DNA from: an uncultured Latescibacterota bacterium
GTDB lineage: Bacteria; Latescibacterota; UBA2968; UBA8231
Direction: 5' to 3'
DNA: 64,000 nucleotides
Assembly: GCA_951813615.1 (NCBI GenBank)
Contig: OX638377.1
Location: forward strand, 992,001-1,056,000
The notes beneath the pieces were generated by a model. That model was given only the letters and a program-made list of their open reading frames with translations. It was not told where the DNA came from and searched no databases. Both the position numbers and the translations under genes were made by a program. Positions 54,213 through 62,130 of this stretch are shown one piece after another; the first letter of the stretch is position 1; each line of letters opens with the position of its first letter.

Positions 54213-56000
54213 ATGCCTTCTATCCACACACTTAAATGCTGGTTTCTGATCGTCTTGGCGGGTGCCCTGTGCTATCTCAATGCCTTGGGCAACGGTTTTG
54301 TCTTCGATGACTCGGCCTACCTGAGTAGCCCACTAGTCCGCCAGTTTCGCCCGCTGGACGCCTTCCTCCAGAGCAGTATTCACCCCGATCTCTACCGGCC
54401 CCTAACCCTGCTCTCGCTGGCCTGTGACTTCCGCTGCTACGGCGACCAGCCGCTAGGCTACCACCTGAGCAGCCTCCTCCTCCACCTTCTCAACGCCCTA
54501 TTGGTCTTTCAGCTAAGTTACCACATCCTCGCACGGCAGTCCGCCGCTCTCTTGGCCGCCCTGTTTTACGCCCTCCATCCGCTGCAAACCGAGGTGGTTT
54601 CTTGGATATCCTCCCGTGGCGATTTGCTGATGAGCTTTTTCTTTTTAGCGGGCCTGCTTTGCCATCTGCGCATACAGACGCGCCGCGGACGGATATTGGC
54701 GTGTTTCCTATACGGTTGCAGCATCTTGTCCAAGGAGAGCGGCTTTGTCTTGCCCGCCGTCGCCTATTGCTACGACGCGCTGTTCGCCACGCCTGCCCGG
54801 CCATTCCGACACTTGTTCACCTTCACCTGCGCATGGCTCGTGCGCCACTGGGGATATGCCCTAGTCCTAGCTTTGGCCCTAGCCTTGCGGTGGAACGCGG
54901 CAGAGACGGCAGAACCGATCTCTGCTAACTTCCTCGCCGATGCCGATGCGGTTTCTCGGCTGCTGACGCTCCCGGCGATCCTGCTGCGCTACCTAGTACT
55001 GATCGTCTTTCCGCTTCACCTCTCAGCGGACTACTCCTACGCTTCTATTCCCTTGGTGCGGACGCCGCTCGACCCTTATTTCATCGCTGGTCTCCTTGCC
55101 GCTGGCGCGCTCCTCTACTTGCCCTTCCGTGCTTCCTCACCGCCATTGGTCTTCGCCGCGGCCTTCGGCTGGCTCGCCTTCCTGCCCGCTTCCAACCTCT
55201 TGATTTTGGCACCCAGCGGTATGGCCGAGCGCTACCTTCATCCAGTCATGCCCGCGCTGGCGCTCCTCTTAGGACTAGCCGCTAAGACCTGGTTCACAAA
55301 GCGCTATCGCATCGCTGGCTTTGCCCTAGCCACCGTCGTCCTCTTGCTCATGGCCGTCCGCACCATTGACCGCAATCGCGACTGGGCCAGCGACTACGCG
55401 CTGTTTTCCGCTGTCGTCGCCCTCTATCCCGACAACGCTAGAGCCCGCGAAAATTTAGCCCATGCGCACTACCAGCAGGGCGATGTCAAAGAAGCGATCG
55501 AGCACTACAAGCGCTCCATTGCCATCAATCCACACCGAGTCCGCCCTTACTACAGTCTAGGGCTGCTCTACAATGCAGAAGGACAATATCGCGCGGCCAT
55601 CCGGGTCTTCAAAGCCGCGATAGAACTCAATCCCGATCACGCTGGCGTACATTACAACACTGGACTTGCCTACCAGAAGATGGGCCGCCATGCCGCCGCG
55701 ATCCCCCACTACGAAAAAACGCTGCGCCAATCACCCGAGCACGCACGCGCCGTCTTTAACCTCGGTCGAGCCTACCAGCACCTCGATCAGCACTCCCAAG
55801 CTATCGCGGCCTACAAGACCGCACTCACCTTGGACCCGGGCAGAACCAGTGCCTATTATCACTTGGGCGAACTCTACCACACGACAGGCGATTGTTGCAA
55901 AATGACCACTGCTTGGCAGACTCTGTTGCGTTTGGCCCCCCATCACCCCGAGGCCGAGCGACTCCGCTCGCTGCTCCAGCTGTGCGAAAAAAATCCGTAG
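54213..56000 (+). CDS. TMTC-like multispanning membrane protein with TPRs, second copy
   Basis: This 595-residue protein starts at ATG 54213. About ten hydrophobic segments run to residue 390. The first loop has FVFDDSAYL (Asp-Asp) and LYRPLTLLSLACDF as in the protein at 42713-44458. At least four TPRs close the chain (YYSLGLLYNAEGQYRAAI, VHYNTGLAYQKMGRHAAAI, VFNLGRAYQHLDQHSQAI, YYHLGELYHTTGDCCKM). Likely role: transfer of a lipid-linked sugar to exported protein, as in eukaryotic TMTC. It is not identical to its paralogue and lies on the other strand. Confidence 0.82.
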   Translation: MPSIHTLKCWFLIVLAGALCYLNALGNGFVFDDSAYLSSPLVRQFRPLDAFLQSSIHPDLYRPLTLLSLACDFRCYGDQPLGYHLSSLLLHLLNALLVFQLSYHILARQSAALLAALFYALHPLQTEVVSWISSRGDLLMSFFFLAGLLCHLRIQTRRGRILACFLYGCSILSKESGFVLPAVAYCYDALFATPARPFRHLFTFTCAWLVRHWGYALVLALALALRWNAAETAEPISANFLADADAVSRLLTLPAILLRYLVLIVFPLHLSADYSYASIPLVRTPLDPYFIAGLLAAGALLYLPFRASSPPLVFAAAFGWLAFLPASNLLILAPSGMAERYLHPVMPALALLLGLAAKTWFTKRYRIAGFALATVVLLLMAVRTIDRNRDWASDYALFSAVVALYPDNARARENLAHAHYQQGDVKEAIEHYKRSIAINPHRVRPYYSLGLLYNAEGQYRAAIRVFKAAIELNPDHAGVHYNTGLAYQKMGRHAAAIPHYEKTLRQSPEHARAVFNLGRAYQHLDQHSQAIAAYKTALTLDPGRTSAYYHLGELYHTTGDCCKMTTAWQTLLRLAPHHPEAERLRSLLQLCEKNP

Positions 56001-56019
56001 TTCAGTATAAATTTTATGG

Positions 56020-56048
56020 TTGAACTATACATATGTATTTTGTACACT
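56020..56048 (+). promoter_or_regulatory. Probable sigma-70-type promoter of the secreted CBM9-like gene
   Basis: TTGAAC (56020-56025) and TACACT (56043-56048) are 17 bases apart in an AT-rich strip, about 90 bases before the start. The -10 is only a moderate match. The gene itself has a strong ATAGGAGGTG seven bases before its ATG. Confidence 0.4.
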
Positions 56049-56133
56049 TGAAACGCTGTAAGCAGTTAGTTAGACTTTTAGCTCACCTAAAGCTTAGCCA
56101 TCTTTACCCGCGCTCACCTATAGGAGGTGCAAC

Positions 56134-57036
56134 ATGCGCAATGTATTGACTTTCGTCGCTGCTCTGCTGGTAGTGGGGCTGGCTACGCCAACCTGGAGTC
56201 ATTTTCCTCCGGGTGAGTTTCTCTTTGCCGTGCAGTTTCCCGACGAGAATTTGCCTAACGTCGATGGCGACATCTCGGAGTGGAGTGTCATTCCGCAGGT
56301 GCCCTACGAAGTGGGCAACGACATGTATTCGGACGCCGTTTACTCCAAAGTGCGCGGCGAGATCGACGTCAGCGATCTGAGCGTCCGCCAGATCGTCGGC
56401 TGGAACGACAACAACGACCGTCTTTACTTGATGGCCGAGGTTTTCGACAACGTCCACAACACGGACCGCGAGGATCCGGCCCAGTTCTGGACCGACGATG
56501 CTTGGGAGATCTACATTGCCCCAACACACCCCGAGGCCGAAGGGGGCGGAGACTATGCCCCTGGTAGTGAGGGTGGCATCGTCAAGCAGTCCTTCAACTT
56601 TGGCATTCCGCCCATCGGCGGTAGCTGGGGTCAATTCCTGCCCGATTTCGAGTGGCGCACGGATCCGTTCAACGGCGACAACTGGGTCATGGAGTACTCT
56701 TTTGAAGGCGAGGAATTCGGCGAGAGCACTTACTTCTACGAGATGTGGATTCAGCCCTATGACTTCATTCCCGACGACGGCAATCGCGAAGGGGCCGAAC
56801 TGACCGACCTTTCTGACGGCGACGTCATCGCCATGAGTTGGACCTTCGGCGATTTCGACGAGCCGGGCACCACGTATCAGGGGTTCTGGTCCACTTCGCC
56901 CAACGGATGCTGCCGCGCCGACAACGACATGGTCATGAGCGAGTTAGACGACTCTATCGATTGGGGTGCCGCTCCCGAGCCCACCGCGGTTGAGTCCGAT
57001 ACTTGGGGCCGCATTAAAGCCCAGTTCCAGCAGTAA
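56134..57036 (+). CDS. Secreted protein with CBM9/DOMON-like domain
   Basis: This 300-residue protein starts at ATG 56134 after AGGAGGTGCAAC, one of the best SDs in the window. A signal peptide (NVLTFVAALLVVGLATPTWS) is followed by PNVDGDISEWSVIPQV, a signature of family 9 carbohydrate-binding-like domains, and later DRLYLMAEVFDNVHN and DAWEIYIAPTHP. Acidic throughout. Such domains bind sugars or heme. A strong terminator follows. It may be made at high level, judged from SD and terminator. A signal for secretion beyond the periplasm was not seen. Confidence 0.75.
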   Translation: MRNVLTFVAALLVVGLATPTWSHFPPGEFLFAVQFPDENLPNVDGDISEWSVIPQVPYEVGNDMYSDAVYSKVRGEIDVSDLSVRQIVGWNDNNDRLYLMAEVFDNVHNTDREDPAQFWTDDAWEIYIAPTHPEAEGGGDYAPGSEGGIVKQSFNFGIPPIGGSWGQFLPDFEWRTDPFNGDNWVMEYSFEGEEFGESTYFYEMWIQPYDFIPDDGNREGAELTDLSDGDVIAMSWTFGDFDEPGTTYQGFWSTSPNGCCRADNDMVMSELDDSIDWGAAPEPTAVESDTWGRIKAQFQQ

Positions 57037-57060
57037 GACTCGTACGCAGCATCGTTTTTT

Positions 57061-57097
57061 AAGGGCGGTGGGCTACCCAGCCCATCGCCCTTTTTTT
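57061..57097 (+). terminator. Rho-independent terminator
   Basis: A stem AAGGGCGGTGGGCT (57061-57074) and AGCCCATCGCCCTT (57079-57092) with one G-T pair and loop ACCC is followed by a T-run to 57097. It ends the secreted CBM9-like gene, about 25 bases after the stop. Confidence 0.93.
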
Positions 57098-57152
57098 GTT
57101 AAGGGCGTTCCTCCGATACGCACCGCACCACCCTACACGAGGGAATCCGGCC

Positions 57153-59873
57153 ATGAGAATGTCGCACAGTGCTTTCTTACTAACGCTGGGCCTCCTAATC
57201 GGCATCGCGGATCAGGCTCGCGCACAAACCTACGGTAACCGTCTGGGCGTCCAGAGGGGGGGACGCTCCACCTTTGAGCCACAGGGAGCGGGCGTGCTCT
57301 TTGACGCTTTGGACCCGGCGGTGCGTCGCTGGTACATCCCGCAGGAGCTCTACAACGAGTATAGGTGGCAGCAGTGGGAGTACTCCAACTACGCTCGCCA
57401 GCACTACCAGCGCTATGTAGACACCGCTCTCGAAGGCGACTATTTCTACGACTTCTTCGGCAACTTCGTCGGGCGAGGCTGGCTCATCTACAACAACGAT
57501 CAGCGCCAGCCCCTGCAGAAAGGCAACCAACTCTTCAAAGATGATCGCTTTCGCAGTTGGTTCAGCAACGTAGTGATCGCCTCCGACGCCAAAGGCCAGT
57601 ACCACTATGCACTAACCATTGCCAACGGCCTGCGCACCACCCTAACACCTATGACCTTCTCCAAACCGGACTTCGATGGCGTCCAATTCGACATCGCCAC
57701 CGATAAGTACATGCTAACCGCCCTCTATTCGCGGCTGAGTGAGTCGGGCGGTTCCTCGACCTTTGCCGAGGGCATCAATCGAACAAACAACACGTCTTTG
57801 ATGGGGGGTCGTACCACGGTCCAGATTGGTGATTTTACCACCTTGGGCTTCACCTTCGTCAACGCCCACCAGTCCAACACCCTCACCGAAGGCTTTGGCG
57901 GCAATCCCCTCACCGGGGAATTGACCGTTGACCAGAAGGCCGAGGCGATCGCTTGGATCGAAGTTCTGCTCAGCGACGACTCACCCGCCGACAACGAGGG
58001 CGGGGCCGCCTTTTTCCCCGCCGGGTCCGACATCGTCATTACTTACCTCGACGGGACCCAAGTGCGCGGCAAGGAAATAGGTTTCGAGCCGATCATCGAA
58101 GGTGGATTCCCACAAGAGGGCTTCGTCTCTGCCGACGGCAACGAGCAGATCCGCTTGCGCTACGACTTCAATCGCAGCGACTACCTGCTCACAGCTCCCC
58201 AAGACAAGACCCAGATCCGCAAGGTCCAATTCGACCTAGTTTTGGGCAACGACTACAAGGTGCAGGTTACCTCCAACCGCCAAACCGGCCGCAACGAAGA
58301 CCCCGTCTTCCTGCTGATGGCCCGCGCCGAGGGCAACGTCAAGGACAACACCAACCTCGGAGTAGTCTCCTTTGAATACGGCCTACCGACTGCCACTTCG
58401 ATTTTTGGTTTTACCGCCGAATTCAACGACATCAAGGGATTCAATTTCTACGGCGAATTCGACAACAGCCGGGTTTACCGCAAGTACCCCTATCCGAGCA
58501 ACGACCAAGGTAACACGGACCACAACACCTCGTCGGGCACATCCAACAAGCCCTCAGCAAATGCTTGGATGGCCAATCTGTCGAAGCTAGCCTATCCCTT
58601 TTTTCTGTTTGGCGAGGTCTTCTACATGGATCCGGACTACGCCACCACCGTGTACGTCGCCGAACAGGACGGATTCATCGACTATTCCTCTGGCTATTTT
58701 GAAAATGGCGCTCCGGGCAATATCGAACGCTTCTTAGTCGACTTTGTCGAGGATAATGACGACCAAGACCGGGTCCCCGATTGGGGCCGCAACGACGCGT
58801 TGGTCACCGACCCAGCGGTCTTTCCCGGCTGGGACGAAAACAACGACTTTATCCCCGACTACAACCAGAACGACAACGGCCGGGTGATCAACCTGATCCC
58901 CGACTACGAAGAGCCCTTCCTACGGCAACACGTCGAACGACCGGAGTTCCTCTACGGCATTGACGCCAACAACAACACCTGGATCGATCGCTTTGAAAAC
59001 GACAACCGCCCCGACTTCCCCTACCAGCGCGACCATCGCGGCTTCAACGTCTATGTCGGCACTCACCTCGCGCCGCAATTGCGCCTCACTATGGGGCATC
59101 TGCGCGACGAGCTCATCACCTCTAACCAGCGCAACTACACCTACTATGCCATGCTGACTCTGGACATTGATCACGCCCGCTGGGGTCGTCTGCGGATCAT
59201 GGAAATGACCAAGAGCATCAAGGACGACATTGCCGACGACCTCCTCCAGTGGAATAACCGCAATACCTTGCGCGACGACCGCAACGTCGAAGTTATTGAT
59301 CCGATGCTTGGGCGCGACACCTGGTACAATGGCTTCTTCATCGGCCATACCTATGAGCCCATCGCCGACCTAACCATCAAGAACTTGCTCAAATACGACC
59401 TCTGGCATCAGCGCCTCGATAGCGCTGCACGCACTTCCTTTGGCCTCGATCCCAACGAGTTCTTCTTCGGCTTCGTCAACAAGGCTGAGTACCTCCGCGA
59501 GATCGGCACCCTGCGACTTATGCCGCGCTGGAAGAGCGAGTTTCGGCGTCAGACCTACGACCTATTCTCGCGCTTAGGGCGCAAGGAACTGACTGAGATT
59601 TTCGGCCTCATTGCCGAGGTACCCTTCCTCCGCAGTACCACTTTTGCTGGCGGCGTCGAATACGTGCTCTTTCGCGACTTGGACGACGACATCAACAATT
59701 TCCAGTCTTTTATCTCAGCTACCCAGATTTCCAACGTGGCCGAGTACCAAGGATACGTGCTGACGACCCAAGTGGGCCTGAAATTCGATGTGCGCGACTT
59801 TCAGGATCCCGGGCTAAAGACTCGGACTATCACCGAAGGCTTTATCACGGTTTACGCTGGTCTGGGCATCTGA
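57153..59873 (+). CDS. Large outer-membrane-type beta-rich protein
   Basis: This 906-residue protein starts at ATG 57153 (MRMSHSAFLLTLGLLIG, signal cleaved near ARAQ). It is rich in Asp, Asn, Tyr and Phe with alternating beta segments (FGFTAEFNDIKGFNFYGEFDN, LEQ-free). Short acidic motifs DNDDQDRVPDWGRND, DENNDFIPDYNQNDNG and DANNNTWIDRFEND resemble calcium-binding thrombospondin type 3-like loops. The C-terminus ends VGLKFDVRDFQ and GFITVYAGLGI, like a barrel. No known family was recognised. It runs directly into the next gene. Confidence 0.72.
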   Translation: MRMSHSAFLLTLGLLIGIADQARAQTYGNRLGVQRGGRSTFEPQGAGVLFDALDPAVRRWYIPQELYNEYRWQQWEYSNYARQHYQRYVDTALEGDYFYDFFGNFVGRGWLIYNNDQRQPLQKGNQLFKDDRFRSWFSNVVIASDAKGQYHYALTIANGLRTTLTPMTFSKPDFDGVQFDIATDKYMLTALYSRLSESGGSSTFAEGINRTNNTSLMGGRTTVQIGDFTTLGFTFVNAHQSNTLTEGFGGNPLTGELTVDQKAEAIAWIEVLLSDDSPADNEGGAAFFPAGSDIVITYLDGTQVRGKEIGFEPIIEGGFPQEGFVSADGNEQIRLRYDFNRSDYLLTAPQDKTQIRKVQFDLVLGNDYKVQVTSNRQTGRNEDPVFLLMARAEGNVKDNTNLGVVSFEYGLPTATSIFGFTAEFNDIKGFNFYGEFDNSRVYRKYPYPSNDQGNTDHNTSSGTSNKPSANAWMANLSKLAYPFFLFGEVFYMDPDYATTVYVAEQDGFIDYSSGYFENGAPGNIERFLVDFVEDNDDQDRVPDWGRNDALVTDPAVFPGWDENNDFIPDYNQNDNGRVINLIPDYEEPFLRQHVERPEFLYGIDANNNTWIDRFENDNRPDFPYQRDHRGFNVYVGTHLAPQLRLTMGHLRDELITSNQRNYTYYAMLTLDIDHARWGRLRIMEMTKSIKDDIADDLLQWNNRNTLRDDRNVEVIDPMLGRDTWYNGFFIGHTYEPIADLTIKNLLKYDLWHQRLDSAARTSFGLDPNEFFFGFVNKAEYLREIGTLRLMPRWKSEFRRQTYDLFSRLGRKELTEIFGLIAEVPFLRSTTFAGGVEYVLFRDLDDDINNFQSFISATQISNVAEYQGYVLTTQVGLKFDVRDFQDPGLKTRTITEGFITVYAGLGI

Positions 59874-59882
59874 TTGGGTGCG

Positions 59883-62126
59883 ATGGGGAGATCGGGCTGG
59901 CTGGTCGGAGGATTGCTCTGGCTCGCGGCGTTGGGGGTGCGCCTCCTCTATATAGAGCAAAGCCAGACAAGCCCCTTTTTTGACTATCCACTGGTCGATG
60001 CAAAAACCTACACGGACGCGGCTGAACGCATGGGGGTGCAGGGGCACTGGGACGGCGGAGACGCCCCCTTCTGGCAACCGCCGCTCTATCCTTACTTCCT
60101 AGGATTTCTCTACGCGCTCTTCACTCCTGGCTACTACCTACCTCGCCTCGTCCAAGCTGCCATTAGCGCCTCCAACTGCGTCCTGCTTTACCTGCTCGGC
60201 CGCCGCCTGTTTTCTCCTAGCCTAGGGCTTGCAGCGGCCGCTGCTGCAGCACTCTACGGCCCTTTGGTCTTCTTCGCGGGTGAATTTCTACCGCCTCCCC
60301 TAGCCCTTTTCTTTAATTTACTGATCCTGTTGACCCTGCCTTGGGCCATGGCCGGTCGTCCGCGTCGGCTTCTAGTCCCCGGCTTATGTCTGGGCTTGGC
60401 CGCCCTTGCCGTGGCCAACATCCTGCTCTTTCTGCCCGCGGCCTTGCTCTGGGTAATTGTCATGCGTCGTGCGTTGCCGTGGCCGCGGCGCTTGCTAAAT
60501 GCTCTGCCCCTGCTGCTGGGGGCCTCGTTGGTCATCGCTCCCGTCACTCTGCGCAATTACCTGCTAGGCGACGACTTGGTGCTGATTTCCTCCAACGGGG
60601 GGATCAATTTCTACCTAGGGAACAACGCCAATTACGAGGAGACAATCCGCATCCCACCCGGCCCAGCGTGGCGCGCTTTAGTCAGCCAACCCCGAACCGA
60701 AGCCGGGATTACCAAGGCTTCGGACCAATCATACTATTTCTTCGCCCAAGCTTGGGACTTCATCAGTGCAGAGCCAAGTGCTTGGCTTCTGCTCCTGCTT
60801 CGCAAGACCTATCTCTTCTGGCACGGTGAAGAGATAGGCCGCAACCAAGACCTCTACTACGCTCGCAACTTCTCCTCCTTGCTATCGCCACTATTGTGGA
60901 AGGGAACCATCGCCTTTCCCTTTGGGATCGTGGCACCGCTGGCCTTGCTGGGCATGGGGCTAGTGTGCTGCAATAGGGAGCAACGCCGCGCGGAAATAGA
61001 TCTGTTACTCCTCTACATCGCCGTCTATGCACTATCCGTCATCCTGTTCTTTCCGACCGCGCGCTACCGCCTGCCGGTCGTATCGCCCCTGCTGCTTTTT
61101 GCCGCCTATGCCGTCAGTGCTCTCTATTGCCTCGGACGCTTACGCGCTGGTGTGAAGTTGGCGTGGGCCGGTGGCGTACTTGCAGCCCTTTTAGTGGCCT
61201 GCAATTTCCGCGTCGGCCCGATGAACATGGCCGGTGACGCCGAAACTCTGCATCGGTTGGGCTTTGTCTATCAGCAAAAAGGGCTGCCGGCCAACGCTAT
61301 CGCCGCCTATGAGCAAGCTCTCGCCCTCGACCCGGAGATCCGCGAGGCTCGTTTCAACCTCGGGGCCTTGTACGCACGGCGGGGCCGCTACGACCGGGCC
61401 ATCGCAGCCTACCAAAATTTTGTCGTCCGCTATCCGGACTATCCCGAAGCCCGCTATGCCTTGGGCAATGCCCTCCTGCACGCCGGTCGCTACGCGGAAG
61501 CAATCGTCCAATACGAAAAACTGCTCGACGCGGCTGCGGCACCAGAGCGAAAAGCAGTACAGGAGCGGCTGGCCTACGCCCATATCCAACTCGACCAGCT
61601 CGACGCGGCTGCCGCCCTCTATCGCGACCTCGTCGTCCAAGCACCCGACTCGTTGCGCTTCCGCTACCAGTTGGGTCAGTTAACAGAAGCCTTGGGGCAG
61701 CCGGGCCTAGCTCGACGCGAGTATGCGGCGATCCTCCAGCACGACTCCACCCACGTCGACGCTGGTCTCCGTCTAGCCCACCTGCTGTTGGCCACTGATG
61801 AGTCCAACGCGGCCGAGGTCCAACTCAAACGCTTGGTAGCTGCCCATCCCCATTTGGTCGCCCCCCGCTGGCTTTTGGCCACCCACTACGCGACCCAACA
61901 CGAAGGCACCAAGGCCCTTGCGCAGGCGCAAGCCATCCTCGAGATACAACCCGACCACGTGCAGGCCAACCGGATGGTCGGCCATCTGCAGGTCATCCAA
62001 GGCGACACGTTGGCAGGAACCAAAAACCTAGATCGCTTCAAGAAGTACTACGTCGAAGAGCGCCAGCAAGTGATCCTCGAGGCTCTCAAGGACCAATGGC
62101 GTCAACAGCTCAAAGGAATGTTTTGA
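59883..62126 (+). CDS. ArnT/PMT-like glycosyltransferase with TPR tail
   Basis: This 747-residue protein starts at ATG 59883; TTG 59874, right after the previous stop, would add three residues. The first loop DAKTYTDAAERM carries the Asp typical of GT-C transferases, followed by PFWQPPLYPYFLG. About eleven membrane segments run to residue 440. TPRs follow (LHRLGFVYQQKGLPANAI, ARFNLGALYARRGRYDRAI, ARYALGNALLHAGRYAEAI and more). It is the third GT-C plus TPR protein in the locus. It could load sugar onto the exported proteins encoded nearby. Convergent with the last gene, four bases apart. Confidence 0.85.
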   Translation: MGRSGWLVGGLLWLAALGVRLLYIEQSQTSPFFDYPLVDAKTYTDAAERMGVQGHWDGGDAPFWQPPLYPYFLGFLYALFTPGYYLPRLVQAAISASNCVLLYLLGRRLFSPSLGLAAAAAAALYGPLVFFAGEFLPPPLALFFNLLILLTLPWAMAGRPRRLLVPGLCLGLAALAVANILLFLPAALLWVIVMRRALPWPRRLLNALPLLLGASLVIAPVTLRNYLLGDDLVLISSNGGINFYLGNNANYEETIRIPPGPAWRALVSQPRTEAGITKASDQSYYFFAQAWDFISAEPSAWLLLLLRKTYLFWHGEEIGRNQDLYYARNFSSLLSPLLWKGTIAFPFGIVAPLALLGMGLVCCNREQRRAEIDLLLLYIAVYALSVILFFPTARYRLPVVSPLLLFAAYAVSALYCLGRLRAGVKLAWAGGVLAALLVACNFRVGPMNMAGDAETLHRLGFVYQQKGLPANAIAAYEQALALDPEIREARFNLGALYARRGRYDRAIAAYQNFVVRYPDYPEARYALGNALLHAGRYAEAIVQYEKLLDAAAAPERKAVQERLAYAHIQLDQLDAAAALYRDLVVQAPDSLRFRYQLGQLTEALGQPGLARREYAAILQHDSTHVDAGLRLAHLLLATDESNAAEVQLKRLVAAHPHLVAPRWLLATHYATQHEGTKALAQAQAILEIQPDHVQANRMVGHLQVIQGDTLAGTKNLDRFKKYYVEERQQVILEALKDQWRQQLKGMF

Positions 62127-62130
62127 CGAC